The notes below the pieces were generated by a model that saw only the letters and a program-made list of their open reading frames with translations, did not search any database and was not told the DNA's origin. Shown here piece by piece: positions 45,580 through 53,836 of a stretch of DNA of 64,000 nt. Position numbers and translations under genes: made by a program. Location: positions 1 to 64,000 of the forward strand of contig NZ_JAEFCD010000022.1 in the NCBI RefSeq assembly GCF_016405965.1, written 5' to 3'. Each line of letters begins with the position of its first letter. Within the stretch, counting starts at the first letter, position 1. This DNA is from Alteromonas sp. IB21 (lineage in GTDB: Bacteria; Pseudomonadota; Gammaproteobacteria; Enterobacterales; Alteromonadaceae).

Positions 45580-46986
45580 GTGTCTTCAATGTCGCCTCAG
45601 TCTTTACGTACTCCGAATTTTGCTCAGTCACTGCTTTGTTTTAGCGTTATTGTTGCGCTAATAGCAGGTGGGTTGTTCGGCTTAGGTATTAGCCTACACG
45701 CGCTCATATTTTTATGTTTGCTGTGGGCTGGGGCGAATGCTTTTAGTTTGGGCTACACGTACCTGCAAATTCGCGAATTAATGACAAGCGCATTAACGCG
45801 GGCGATGCCGGCAATTTATATCTTCATTTTAATTGGTATGGTTATCGCCAGCTTTATGCAAAGCGGCACTATTTCAACCCTCATTTATTACGGGTTAAGT
45901 TGGCTAAATCCCAGTGTGTTTCTAGCGGTGGGATTAATACTGTGTGCGATAATGTCGGTGTCAACAGGCACGTCGTGGGGCACCGTGGGCACTATGGGCG
46001 TAGTTTTGATGGGGATTGGCGAGGCTATGAATATACCGTCGCCTATAGTGGCTGCAATGGTGGTATGTGGGGCGACCTTTGGGGATAAAATGTCGCCAGT
46101 CTCTGATACCACCAACCTTGCTGCGATGAGCGCAGGCACGAACCTTTATCGGCATATGTATGCCATGCTGTTTACAACGTTGCCTAGCTTCCTTCTCACA
46201 CTGGTCATTTTTTTAGTATTAGGTTTTAGCTATGCAAATCAAAGTTTAAACGTCGACCAGGTATTTGAAATTAAGGCAGCGCTTGCCACGCATTATAACC
46301 TTGCGCCTTCCATAACACTGTTACCACTGGTGTTGCTTACGGTGTTAAGCATTAAGAAAGTACCCGCTGAAGTGACCATGTCGTCCAGTATTCTGCTTGC
46401 CGTGGTTATTGCTATTTTTTATCAAGATACTAATACAATACATGTACTTAATGCACTGTGGGAAAATACCCCTCAAAACACGGGAATTGCGAATCTAGAC
46501 GCACTATTAGGCCGGGGCGGCATCAGCAGTATGAGCTGGACGCTATTACTCGCCCTAATGGCAATAGCATTAGGCGGCATATTGCATGGTGCTGGCTTTT
46601 TGGCAGCCCTGTTGGCCGGTATTATTAAACGGGTAAAACGCACGGCAAGCTTAATAGCGGTAACCATAGCCTCTGGCTTTTTGGGCAATGTGGCTATGGG
46701 CGAAGCCTACATCTCAATCATATTAAATTGCCAGTTGTTCAAATCGAAATATGAACAACAAAACCTCGACCCTGCTGTGCTGTCACGGTCGGTAGAAGAG
46801 GGCGCCACCATGACCACAGGCCTTATACCTTGGACAACAGCGGGAGCATTCTATTCTGCCACCCTTGGGGTTGAGGTTCTCGACTATGCACCCTATGCCT
46901 TTTTTAACTATCTAAACGGCGTTATCGCGGTAACCATGGCCGCATTGGGTGTGGGCTTATTGAAAGGGAAAACCGCAAATCGTTAA
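45580..46986 (+). CDS. NhaC family Na+/H+ antiporter
   Basis: 468 aa with 11-12 membrane helices; the GTG start (ATG three codons on is an alternative). The transport core is clear from GTSWGTVGTMGVV, GDKMSPVSDTTNLAAMSAGTN with conserved Asp residues, and MGEAYISIIL. NhaC proteins exchange sodium for protons across the inner membrane, useful in seawater. Followed by a large inverted repeat. Confidence 0.9.
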   Translation: MSSMSPQSLRTPNFAQSLLCFSVIVALIAGGLFGLGISLHALIFLCLLWAGANAFSLGYTYLQIRELMTSALTRAMPAIYIFILIGMVIASFMQSGTISTLIYYGLSWLNPSVFLAVGLILCAIMSVSTGTSWGTVGTMGVVLMGIGEAMNIPSPIVAAMVVCGATFGDKMSPVSDTTNLAAMSAGTNLYRHMYAMLFTTLPSFLLTLVIFLVLGFSYANQSLNVDQVFEIKAALATHYNLAPSITLLPLVLLTVLSIKKVPAEVTMSSSILLAVVIAIFYQDTNTIHVLNALWENTPQNTGIANLDALLGRGGISSMSWTLLLALMAIALGGILHGAGFLAALLAGIIKRVKRTASLIAVTIASGFLGNVAMGEAYISIILNCQLFKSKYEQQNLDPAVLSRSVEEGATMTTGLIPWTTAGAFYSATLGVEVLDYAPYAFFNYLNGVIAVTMAALGVGLLKGKTANR

Positions 46987-47023
46987 GTGAGCCATTTGCA
47001 CTTTTTGTAAGTGGCAGCCACGG

Positions 47024-47073
47024 TTTATCCCTTGGTGGGGATAATTATGACTTTATCCCCACCAGGGGATAAA
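47024..47073. repeat. 21-bp inverted repeat between convergent genes
   Basis: Arms 47024-47044 and 47053-47073 pair along 21 bp with one G-T position, around an 8-nt loop. The core is TCCC-T/C-TGGTGGGGATA. It lies between nhaC and the convergent yeeE-like gene. The hairpin is much longer than a normal terminator and has no clear T-run; it may end transcription on both sides. Confidence 0.75.
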
Positions 47074-47097
47074 GCCGCAAAAAGAGGCCGTTATGTT

Positions 47098-47517
47098 TTA
47101 AGCCGATTTAGGCTTCAACCAATGCTGCGCCAGCATGCCAACGATCATAGCACCTACAAACAACAGCACATCAGCTTGAAGTGAGGCGATAGCTACCACA
47201 GCAGGCCCTGGGCAAAAGCCGCTGATACCCCAACCAATACCGAAAGCGGCAGACCCCAGTATTAACTTAGCGTCGATAGTTGTGCTGGTTGGAATATCAA
47301 ACTTATCGGCAAACAAAGGCTTGTTGCGCTTGCGCACCCAATACATACCTGGTGCAGCCACCAAAATAGCACCGCCCATTACGAACGCTAACGTGGCATC
47401 CCAATTGGCGCTTAAATCTAAAAAGTTAAGCACGCGGGCAGGGTTGCTCATACCTGATATCAGAAGGCCTAAGCCGAACAACAGTCCACAAATTAGTGAG
47501 GCGATAATGACTCTCAT
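47098..47517 (-). CDS. YeeE/YedE family (DUF6691) sulfur transport protein, second half
   Basis: 139 aa with four membrane helices. Contains GLLFGLGLLISGMSNPARVLNF and GIGWGISGFCPGPAVV; the SGFCPGP Cys motif is a hallmark of the YeeE fold, which imports thiosulfate in YeeE itself. It is the partner half of the preceding yeeE-like gene, 21 bp upstream. Together they likely move a reduced-sulfur species; direction unproven. Confidence 0.87.
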   Translation of the reverse strand: MRVIIASLICGLLFGLGLLISGMSNPARVLNFLDLSANWDATLAFVMGGAILVAAPGMYWVRKRNKPLFADKFDIPTSTTIDAKLILGSAAFGIGWGISGFCPGPAVVAIASLQADVLLFVGAMIVGMLAQHWLKPKSA

Positions 47518-47538
47518 GGTTTTTCTCCTCCAATAAAT

Positions 47539-47967
47539 TTACAGATGTCTGATGATTGTGGTGGTAATGACAGCCGCACACATGAACGTGAGCGTGGCAA
47601 CAATAGAACGGGGTGATAACCTTGAAAGGCCTGCTACACCATGGCCCGACGTGCAGCCAGAACCAAGGCGTGTACCAAAGCCTACTAGTAAGCCTGCTAC
47701 TACCAACCACGCCGACCCCATCTGAGTTTGTACCTGCATGCCACCGGTAAACGCAATATAAAGTACGGCAGACAAAACAATGCCTGCTAAAAATGCCAGC
47801 CGCCAGTAACGTTCCGAGCCTTGTTGCGTCATTGCGCCTGCTGCAATACCTGAGATGCCTGCTATACGACCAAGCGTATATAGCAGCAATACCACCGACG
47901 AGCCGATAAGCAGTCCGCCTGCCAAACCGGCAAATGGCTCAAAGGGGGTTGATGTCCAGTTTTCCAA
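47539..47967 (-). CDS. YeeE/YedE family sulfur transport protein, first half
   Basis: 142 aa, four membrane helices. [21 protein letters not shown] at the N-terminus and [19 protein letters not shown], the conserved GCTSGHG Cys motif. In YeeE the repeated Cys motifs pass thiosulfate along a Cys relay. Paired with the next gene, and preceded by the Rrf2 regulator gene 88 bp upstream on the same strand, so regulation by it is likely. Confidence 0.88.
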   Translation of the reverse strand: MENWTSTPFEPFAGLAGGLLIGSSVVLLLYTLGRIAGISGIAAGAMTQQGSERYWRLAFLAGIVLSAVLYIAFTGGMQVQTQMGSAWLVVAGLLVGFGTRLGSGCTSGHGVAGLSRLSPRSIVATLTFMCAAVITTTIIRHL

Positions 47968-48055
47968 TTTCCTCTCCTAAATCTACCCGCGCGATGCCCA
48001 AGTTAAATGACGCTATCGCGAATAAACACAGTACAAATAGAAGCCTTAAAAACTT

Positions 48056-48508
48056 CTACTCAACTTCTATAAAATCGATGGCAAGGTGCATCGCTAATGC
48101 ACCCTCTCTGTCTTTAACCAAGTCATGAAGCGTGAATTGATCAAGCTCGCTTATGAATTTATCCGCAGCGTCTTGAAGAATTGTCTTCAAGCGACATGTT
48201 GGCGAAATAACGCATTTATTCGTTGGCGATGCAAAACACTCAGCTAACGCTACATCTTCAACAGTTAATCTAAAAACCTCGCCTATGTTTATTAGGTTGG
48301 CTTCTTTCGCCAACCGAATGCCGCCACCGCGCCCTTTCGTACCAATGATATATCCCTGGTCAATTAGCAAAGTGATGACCTTTTTTAAGTGATTGAAAGA
48401 CACAAAGTACGCGTCTGCTATTTCACTGGTCTTTACAGTTTGGTTTTTGCGTAGCGCGAGATAGATCAAAACACGAAACGCTAAATTAGTAAAAGTATTG
48501 ATTTTCAT
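48056..48508 (-). CDS. Rrf2 family transcriptional regulator with [2Fe-2S]-type cysteines
   Basis: 150 aa from the ATG at 48508 (MKINTFTNLAFRVLIYLAL); a longer in-frame start adds 12 unrelated residues. Winged helix with TSEIADAYFVSFNHLKKVI and KGRGGGIRLAKE, typical of NsrR-like Rrf2 proteins. Cys91, Cys99 and Cys105 (C-x7-C-x5-C) match the cluster-binding region of NsrR/IscR, though the first gap is longer. Lies between the yeeE pair and the divergent TSUP-PDO-SQR operon, so it is the obvious local sulfur or NO/redox regulator. Confidence 0.87.
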   Translation of the reverse strand: MKINTFTNLAFRVLIYLALRKNQTVKTSEIADAYFVSFNHLKKVITLLIDQGYIIGTKGRGGGIRLAKEANLINIGEVFRLTVEDVALAECFASPTNKCVISPTCRLKTILQDAADKFISELDQFTLHDLVKDREGALAMHLAIDFIEVE

Positions 48509-48567
48509 GGGATATCTAAAAAAACGATTAACGTAATCTAGCAATTTTACAGCACCCTGAAAATTAA

Positions 48568-48588
48568 ATATATATTTAGAATATACTT
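48568..48588. promoter_or_regulatory. AT-rich palindrome upstream of the TSUP-PDO-SQR operon (candidate Rrf2 operator)
   Basis: ATATATATT-TAG-AATATACTT lies 60 bp from the Rrf2 start and 50 bp from the TSUP start. It is closely similar to the perfect palindrome upstream of cydA (59695). The shared half-site AATATACWT and location in a divergent regulator/target spacer fit an autoregulated operator. Confidence 0.55.
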
Positions 48589-48637
48589 TATTGTATATTT
48601 TGTTCTATCATATAACAAAATGAAATAAGGTGTCGAT

Positions 48638-49438
48638 ATGATTATTCTTGGCTACATCGCTGCTGTTCTTATGGGAATGGTTTTAGGCGTAATAGGTGGA
48701 GGGGGTTCTATCCTCACCGTGCCTATCCTCGTTTACTTAATGGGCGTCACGCCAGATATCGCTACCGGCTATTCTTTGCTTATTGTGGGTGCCACAGCCG
48801 CATTCGGCGCGGTAAGGTATTTCAAAGAAGGTCTAGTAGACGTTAAAGCGTCTATTTTATTTGCCGTGCCTTCCATCATTGCTGTTTATCTTTCAAGGGC
48901 CTACCTAATGCCCGCCATTCCCGAAACTATTTCTTTTCAATCGCTAACCATAGATAAGAACCTGGGCATCATGGTGCTCTTTGCTGCACTGATGTTGGCC
49001 TCGGCCGCCATGATGTTGAAAAAGGCTTACAGCAAATCGGGCCCGGTAGCAGATGTCGTTGAGAAAAAACAACCTAACGTAGGGTTGATAGTTATTGAAG
49101 GCGCAGTGGTGGGAGTTATCACCGGCATACTCGGCGCGGGTGGGGGCTTTCTTATTATACCTGCTTTGGTACTTATTTTAGGCATGCCCATGAAAAACGC
49201 GGTGGGCGCGTCTTTATTCATTATCGCCTTAAAGTCGTTACTTGGCTTCATTGGCGACCTACAAACCGGAATTCAATTGGAGATGCCTTTGCTGCCGCTT
49301 ATGTTGGTAGCCACGTTTATTGGGATGGCAGTCTCCACGAAGGTAGCGGGAAAACTAGACGGTGCAGCTTTGCAGAAGTTCTTTGCATTTTTCACTCTAG
49401 TTATTGCCGTTTTTATCATGACCAAAGAGCTTCTTTAG
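48638..49438 (+). CDS. TSUP (TauE/SafE) family sulfite/organosulfur exporter
   Basis: 266 aa with about eight membrane helices. The two repeats start GVIGGGGSILTVPILVY and GILGAGGGFLIIPALVL, the TSUP signature. TSUP proteins export sulfite or related anions. First gene of the TSUP-PDO-SQR operon (10 bp before the dioxygenase), so it probably removes sulfite formed by persulfide oxidation. Confidence 0.9.
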   Translation: MIILGYIAAVLMGMVLGVIGGGGSILTVPILVYLMGVTPDIATGYSLLIVGATAAFGAVRYFKEGLVDVKASILFAVPSIIAVYLSRAYLMPAIPETISFQSLTIDKNLGIMVLFAALMLASAAMMLKKAYSKSGPVADVVEKKQPNVGLIVIEGAVVGVITGILGAGGGFLIIPALVLILGMPMKNAVGASLFIIALKSLLGFIGDLQTGIQLEMPLLPLMLVATFIGMAVSTKVAGKLDGAALQKFFAFFTLVIAVFIMTKELL

Positions 49439-49448
49439 GAGAACACCC

Positions 49449-50303
49449 ATGAACGTTGAAACATTTTACGATAACAAAACGGCCACGTTTACCTACGTGC
49501 TATTCGACCCCGCTTCCAAAGAGTGTGGCGTGATAGACTCGGTTGCTGACTACGATATCTTTTCGGGTCGCGCGTCAATGGAAAGCGCCGACAAAGTTAT
49601 CGACTTCATTAACCAAAACCAGCTTACTAATAAGTGGATTCTAGAAACCCACGTACACGCCGACCACATTACGGCTGCGCACTACTTAAAGTCTATAATT
49701 GGCGGCAAAATTGGTATTGGCTCAGGTATTAAAACGGTGCTAAATACCTGGCTAGATGTATTTGAAACGGCCAATGACACGCCAAGCGATGGCAGTCAGT
49801 TCGATGTGCTGTTCGAAGAAGGCGACACGTTCAATATCGGCGAATATGAAGTGACAGTATGGCATACGCCGGGGCATACCCCAGCCTGTGCAAGCTTCTT
49901 AGTAGACGGCAAAATATTTGTGGGCGACACCATGTTTGCCCCCAACTTAGGTACAGCACGATGCGACTTCCCGGGTGGCAGTGCAGAGCAACTTTACAAC
50001 ACCATTCAGCGCTTCTTCACCCTGCCTGACGACACCACTGTTTATCTTGGTCACGACTATCCCAAAGAAGGTACAGCGCCGCTATCAACAGTATCTATCA
50101 AAGAAGCCAAGGAAACGAACAAGCAAATTCGCCCAGAAGTTACGCTTCAGGAATATGTGGAAAAACGCGAGGCAAGAGATGCAACCCTTGCGGTACCCAA
50201 ACTACTGTTACCCGCTATTCAAGCAAACCTTCGAAACGGCCAGTTTGGCGAAAAATCTGAAGGCGGTAAGCAGTTCATTAAAATTCCTGTAAATGCCATT
50301 TGA
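49449..50303 (+). CDS. Persulfide dioxygenase (ETHE1/Blh-type metallo-beta-lactamase fold)
   Basis: 284 aa. The metal motif is intact: H68-V-H70-A-D72-H73 in ETHVHADHITAA, then WHTPGHTPAC and VGDTMFAPNLGTARCDFPGG with further ligands. This class uses one iron to oxidise glutathione persulfide to sulfite. The gene sits between the TSUP exporter and the SQR fusion, which provide the export and the persulfide. Confidence 0.92.
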   Translation: MNVETFYDNKTATFTYVLFDPASKECGVIDSVADYDIFSGRASMESADKVIDFINQNQLTNKWILETHVHADHITAAHYLKSIIGGKIGIGSGIKTVLNTWLDVFETANDTPSDGSQFDVLFEEGDTFNIGEYEVTVWHTPGHTPACASFLVDGKIFVGDTMFAPNLGTARCDFPGGSAEQLYNTIQRFFTLPDDTTVYLGHDYPKEGTAPLSTVSIKEAKETNKQIRPEVTLQEYVEKREARDATLAVPKLLLPAIQANLRNGQFGEKSEGGKQFIKIPVNAI

Positions 50304-50314
50304 AGGGGTGAGTT

Positions 50315-51988
50315 ATGCAATACGCCAACGTAACACAACAGCTATCTGTCTGCCCTCAAATTTCAGTTGATGACATCGAGGTAATCAAAGCAGCAGGGTT
50401 CAAATCTATTATTTGTAACCGCCCTGACGGTGAAGGTGCAGACCAGCCCACCTTTTCTGAAATAGAAGCAAAAGCATCCTTATTGGGCATGCCCTGCGTG
50501 TATCAGCCAGTAGTTAGCGGAAAAGTAACTCAGCAAGACGCAATAAAATTTGAAGCGAACTTACAAAAGCTAGAAGGCCCGGTATTTGCCTACTGCAGAA
50601 CAGGCACGCGCTCTATTACGCTATGGGCAATGACCGCAACCAAAACCCTTTCTTATGAAGAGATACTCGGTCTTTCACAAAAAGCCGGCTACGACCTAAG
50701 CGGGGTAGTGCGACGCCTAAAAAACGGCGGCGAAACGCCCAGTGATCATGCCGATCACTCTCATGCTGTAGTGATAGTAGGGGCTGGCGCGGGTGGTGTT
50801 GCCGTAGCATCAAGTTTGAAATCGCGATGCCCAGATTTAGATATCGCCATAGTAGAGCCCAATGAAGTGCACTACTACCAGCCTGGCTGGACGTTAGTAG
50901 GCGGTGGCGTATTTAACGCCAACGACACGGTGCGCACCGTAGCGTCTGTGATACCAAACAACGTTAGGTGGATAAAAGCCGGCGTAGCGGCCTTTGCGCC
51001 AAAAGAAAACATGATTGTGGTAGACGGCTGCCGCACCATTAAATACGAACACCTAGTGGTTTGCCCCGGCATTAAGCTAGATTGGAATAAAGTGGAAGGC
51101 TTAAGTGAAACCCTGGGCGAAAATGGTGTGACGTCAAACTACCGTTTTGACTTGGCGCCCTACACATGGGAATTGGTGAAAAACCTTAAAAAGGGAAAGG
51201 CGGTATTTACACAGCCGCCAATGCCAATTAAGTGTGCAGGTGCGCCGCAAAAAGCCATGTATATGTCTTGCGACCATTGGTTTAAAGAAGGCGTGCTAGA
51301 TAACATTAACGTTGAGTTCTACAACACGGGCGCCGTACTTTTTGGTGTAAAAGAATACGTGCCGGCACTTATGGAATACGTCAAAAAATATCACGCAACG
51401 CTCAACTTTGAACACCAGCTGGTGAAGGTTGATGGCAAAGCAAAAGTGGCTTCATTTAAAAAGGTGGCAGACCCAGACGCCCCGCTTGTTGAAACTGAAT
51501 TCGACATGCTGCACGCGGTTCCGCCCCAGTCTCCGCCAGACTTTATAAAAGTTAGCCCGCTTGTAGATGGTAACGGTTGGATTGATGTCGACCAATCAAC
51601 GCTACAGCACAAGTCGTTCCCCAATATCTTTGCCCTTGGCGACGCCATAAACGCCCCTAATGCTAAAACAGCCGCTGCGGCGCGCATGCAAGCCCCGGTG
51701 GTTGCCAATAACTTGCTTTACGAGCGCGGTGTACAAACAGATAAAGCCATTTACAACGGTTATGGCAGCTGCCCGCTCACTGTAGAACGCGGCAAAGTGA
51801 TATTGGCTGAATTTGGCTATGGCGGGAAAATACTTAACAGCATGCCAACGTGGGTACTCGATGGCACGAAGCCGTCGCGCCTAGCATGGTATTTAAAAGA
51901 AAAGTTGCTGCCCCCCATTTATTGGGAAGGTATGCTAAAAGGCAGAGAGTGGCTGGCTAAACCAGAAACACAGCACGTTAATAAATAA
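50315..51988 (+). CDS. Fusion of DUF442 phosphatase-like domain with type II sulfide:quinone oxidoreductase
   Basis: 557 aa. Residues 1-110 form a DUF442/TIGR01244 domain (VCPQISVDDIEVIKAAGFKS) ending in the Cys-phosphatase-like loop C94-R-T-G-T-R99-S. Residues 150-557 form an FAD oxidoreductase: dinucleotide motif VVIVGAGAGG, IKCAGAPQKAMYMSC with Cys307, LGDAINAPNAKTAAAA, and GYGSCPLTVERG with Cys486. Cys307 and Cys486 match the two catalytic cysteines of human-type SQOR. Oxidises sulfide and passes electrons to quinone, probably making a low-molecular-weight persulfide for the dioxygenase encoded 11 bp upstream. Confidence 0.92.
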   Translation: MQYANVTQQLSVCPQISVDDIEVIKAAGFKSIICNRPDGEGADQPTFSEIEAKASLLGMPCVYQPVVSGKVTQQDAIKFEANLQKLEGPVFAYCRTGTRSITLWAMTATKTLSYEEILGLSQKAGYDLSGVVRRLKNGGETPSDHADHSHAVVIVGAGAGGVAVASSLKSRCPDLDIAIVEPNEVHYYQPGWTLVGGGVFNANDTVRTVASVIPNNVRWIKAGVAAFAPKENMIVVDGCRTIKYEHLVVCPGIKLDWNKVEGLSETLGENGVTSNYRFDLAPYTWELVKNLKKGKAVFTQPPMPIKCAGAPQKAMYMSCDHWFKEGVLDNINVEFYNTGAVLFGVKEYVPALMEYVKKYHATLNFEHQLVKVDGKAKVASFKKVADPDAPLVETEFDMLHAVPPQSPPDFIKVSPLVDGNGWIDVDQSTLQHKSFPNIFALGDAINAPNAKTAAAARMQAPVVANNLLYERGVQTDKAIYNGYGSCPLTVERGKVILAEFGYGGKILNSMPTWVLDGTKPSRLAWYLKEKLLPPIYWEGMLKGREWLAKPETQHVNK

Positions 51989-52010
51989 CTCGTAACTATA
52001 TGTGACAGGA

Positions 52011-52045
52011 AGCTTTAGCCCAGTGAATTGGGCTAAAGCTTTTTT
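52011..52045 (+). terminator. Terminator after the SQR fusion gene
   Basis: A perfect 12-bp stem (AGCTTTAGCCCA with TGGGCTAAAGCT) followed by TTTTTT, ending the TSUP-PDO-SQR operon. Confidence 0.92.
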
Positions 52046-52158
52046 GTTCTAATAACAGTTTGACCCGAAAATCCAGATCTCAACGTCATCTATCTGGCGG
52101 GGATGTTAAGTAACATATACCTTGCCCAATCTTTCGTACTCCTCCCAATTTAAAAATC

Positions 52159-52192
52159 AATATTAAATATAAACAAACTCTTATTTAATATT
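52159..52192. repeat. AT-only inverted repeat
   Basis: AATATTAAATA (52159-52169) and TATTTAATATT (52182-52192) are perfect inverted repeats separated by 12 nt. They sit just upstream of the -35 element of the possible small-RNA promoter. Confidence 0.55.
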
Positions 52193-52219
52193 GTAATGTG
52201 TATATGAAATATATATTAT
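52191..52219 (+). promoter_or_regulatory. Promoter with overlapping palindrome, in front of the possible small RNA
   Basis: TTGTAA (52191-52196), 17-bp spacer, TATTAT (52214-52219). The spacer contains the palindrome-like ATGTGTATA-TGA-AATATATAT (52196-52216), which matches the cydA and TSUP palindromes at 15 of 18 arm positions against the cydA site. Repressor bound here would cover the promoter. Confidence 0.45.
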
Positions 52220-52224
52220 CAGGT

Positions 52225-52346
52225 GTAGTGAGTTAGCGAAGTTCAAAATTGGATATCGCTTAACTCATTACGAGGCACTTCATGTCTTTTCCATTTTGGA
52301 TATGGTCGAAACTACTTGGCCACCTCTTAGAGGTGGCGTTTTTTTT
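52225..52346 (+). ncRNA. Possible ~120-nt small RNA or orphan structured leader
   Basis: Starting at the predicted transcription start, GTAGTGAGTTA-GCGA pairs with TCGC-T-TAACTCATTAC (52256-52271), an almost perfect 15-bp stem with one bulge and one wobble. A second stem, GCCACCT-N5-AGGTGGC followed by T8 (52319-52346), is a textbook terminator. No convincing coding sequence lies between, apart from a 31-codon frame from 52281 that runs through the terminator. The unit could be a small RNA or a riboswitch-like leader of the broken TonB receptor downstream. I recognise no known family. Confidence 0.45.
52319..52346 (+). terminator. Terminator of the possible small RNA
   Basis: Stem GCCACCT (52319-52325) with AGGTGGC (52331-52337), loop CTTAG, followed by GTTTTTTTT. 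Confidence 0.85.
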
Positions 52347-52636
52347 AATTTCTCAATTGCACATATGGCCGGAGTAGATACGGTAAGTACAAGCGGGCAA
52401 GCGGGCAAGCGGGCAAGCCAGTTATAAGAGGCTTAACCGGTAACCGCGTGCGAGTGTTGCAAGATGGTGTGCCTCAGGACTTTCAACAGTTTGGAATTAG
52501 ACATGCACCAACCGTTGGCCCCGTTAATGCCTATAGAATTGATGTAGTACGTGGGCCTACGAGCGTTATTTTGGGGTTGGATGCATTAGGTATGGGTAGG
52601 AATATTCAGCTTAGCCTGTCGGCTCAACTTAGGTAA
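52347..52636 (+). pseudogene. TonB-dependent receptor remnant (plug fragment joined to last barrel strand)
   Basis: Translation gives AHMAGVDTVSTSGQAG, then after a frame change PVIRGLTGNRVRVLQDGVPQ and NAYRIDVVRGPTSVILG, the unmistakable plug domain of a TonB-dependent receptor. After LDALGMGRN it jumps to IQLSLSAQLR, which looks like the C-terminal strand. The rest of the barrel (hundreds of residues), the signal peptide and the start are missing. The frame change is caused by a third copy of an 8-bp repeat (52391-52414). Non-functional. Confidence 0.8.
52391..52414 (+). repeat. Three tandem copies of AAGCGGGC
   Basis: Exact 8-bp unit repeated three times within the TonB receptor remnant. 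With two copies the plug reads in frame (SGQAGKPVIRG); the third copy shifts the frame to a quick stop. Confidence 0.9.
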
Positions 52637-52642
52637 TTGATC

Positions 52643-53179
52643 ATGGATCTCGCTTTAACAAACAAAGATGACAGAACCACACTCTTGATCTTATCAATAG
52701 TGCTCGGTGTAGCAGCAACCGCCTTTTTAGACGCTGTGAACTATCTGCAACATATCGTCCTAGATAAGCCACTAACGCGGTATGAATTTATTGGGCGATG
52801 GGTTATTTATATGACAGACGGCGTATTTTCCCATGAATCAATTAAAACCGCGGAGCCGCGAAAGGGTGAATTACTGCTGGGGTGGTTTGGTCACTATGCG
52901 ATTGGCGTCGGGTTTGCTTTGCTTATGCTCATTTTTACCGGCGTTAAATGGGTGCTGAAACCATCTTTCTTGCCAGCGTTTATTGTGGGTTTTGCAACGT
53001 GCAGTATTCCTTTTTTCCTTATGTATCCAGGAATGGGATATGGTATCGCAGGCTTACACACACCTAACCCCGCCATGCTTCAGTCGAAGGTACTGTTATC
53101 CCATTTTATTTTCTCAGTTGGTCTTTATGCCGCAGGCTGGCTCTTAAGCAGGCGTATTCAAGATGCCAGTAATGAATAA
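52643..53179 (+). CDS. DUF2938 family membrane protein
   Basis: 178 aa from the ATG at 52643 with AGGTAA upstream. Four to five predicted membrane helices; VLGVAATAFLDAVNYLQH at the N-terminus, GWFGHYAIGVGFALLMLIF and GYGIAGLHTPNPAMLQSKVL are DUF2938 features. Function of the family unknown. It follows the TonB receptor remnant by 6 bp, so it may have lost its original promoter or operon partner. Confidence 0.82.
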   Translation: MDLALTNKDDRTTLLILSIVLGVAATAFLDAVNYLQHIVLDKPLTRYEFIGRWVIYMTDGVFSHESIKTAEPRKGELLLGWFGHYAIGVGFALLMLIFTGVKWVLKPSFLPAFIVGFATCSIPFFLMYPGMGYGIAGLHTPNPAMLQSKVLLSHFIFSVGLYAAGWLLSRRIQDASNE

Positions 53180-53254
53180 AAAGACTTTCACCACACGCAC
53201 AGACGCGCGTTTGCGTTAAATAAAACAGCGGAACGTCACTCAGGAGTAAACCAT

Positions 53255-53740
53255 ATGAAAACGATACGCCTAAATTCACACCGCTTAGCTTTAAAGTACG
53301 GTTTCTTGTTACTGATATTGTCTGTTCAGGCGTTCTCCACAGACGCTTCAGAGCATGAACATAGTCCTAATCATGTCTCGTTATTTATCGGTCATACGGA
53401 TTTTTCTGAACATGGTAAAGGTGAAACAGTTGGTATCGATTACGAATACAGAGTTTCACCGTTATTAGGTTTAGGTAGTGTAGTGGAGTACGCATTTGGC
53501 TCATTAGACGCACTAACTGTGCTTGCAGTGGCAGATATACATCTCACCGATGAGTTTATTATTCAGGTGGGTCCTGGCTACGAGTACACCTCTGAACATG
53601 AGTTCTTTGTTTCACGACTAGGTGCCTTGTATGAATTTCGATATAGCGGGTATACCTTTTCGCCGCAATTTCATTTTGATTACCATGAGGGCGTTGGAAG
53701 TTCAAAGGTTGCTGGTTTGGCTGTTGGTTTCGACTTTTAA
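53255..53740 (+). CDS. Small exported beta-barrel-like protein of unknown function
   Basis: 161 aa with a signal peptide (hydrophobic core LKYGFLLLILSVQAFS, cleavage near STDA). After a His-rich start (SEHEHSPNHVSLFIGHTDFSEHG) come about eight amphipathic strands, ending GLAVGFDF with the aromatic terminus of outer-membrane barrels. Size fits a small OmpX/OmpA-like barrel. No specific family recognised. Follows DUF2938 by 75 bp and converges on cydC. Confidence 0.7.
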   Translation: MKTIRLNSHRLALKYGFLLLILSVQAFSTDASEHEHSPNHVSLFIGHTDFSEHGKGETVGIDYEYRVSPLLGLGSVVEYAFGSLDALTVLAVADIHLTDEFIIQVGPGYEYTSEHEFFVSRLGALYEFRYSGYTFSPQFHFDYHEGVGSSKVAGLAVGFDF

Positions 53741-53836
53741 CTTATCCTTTTTGCTTGCCGCTTCATACGTTAACAGCGAGACAGGATAATGAACGCATAG
53801 GCGCCAGCATTCGTTAAATAAACGGCGCCTCAAATT

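Noticed and set aside
48591-48616. A second Rrf2-type palindrome next to 48568
   Set aside because: Only the left arm (TGTATATT) fits; the right arm does not pair.
53799-53830. Terminator between the small barrel gene and cydC (AGGCGCC with GGCGCCT)
   Set aside because: The loop is 18 nt and no T-run follows on either strand; too weak to list.
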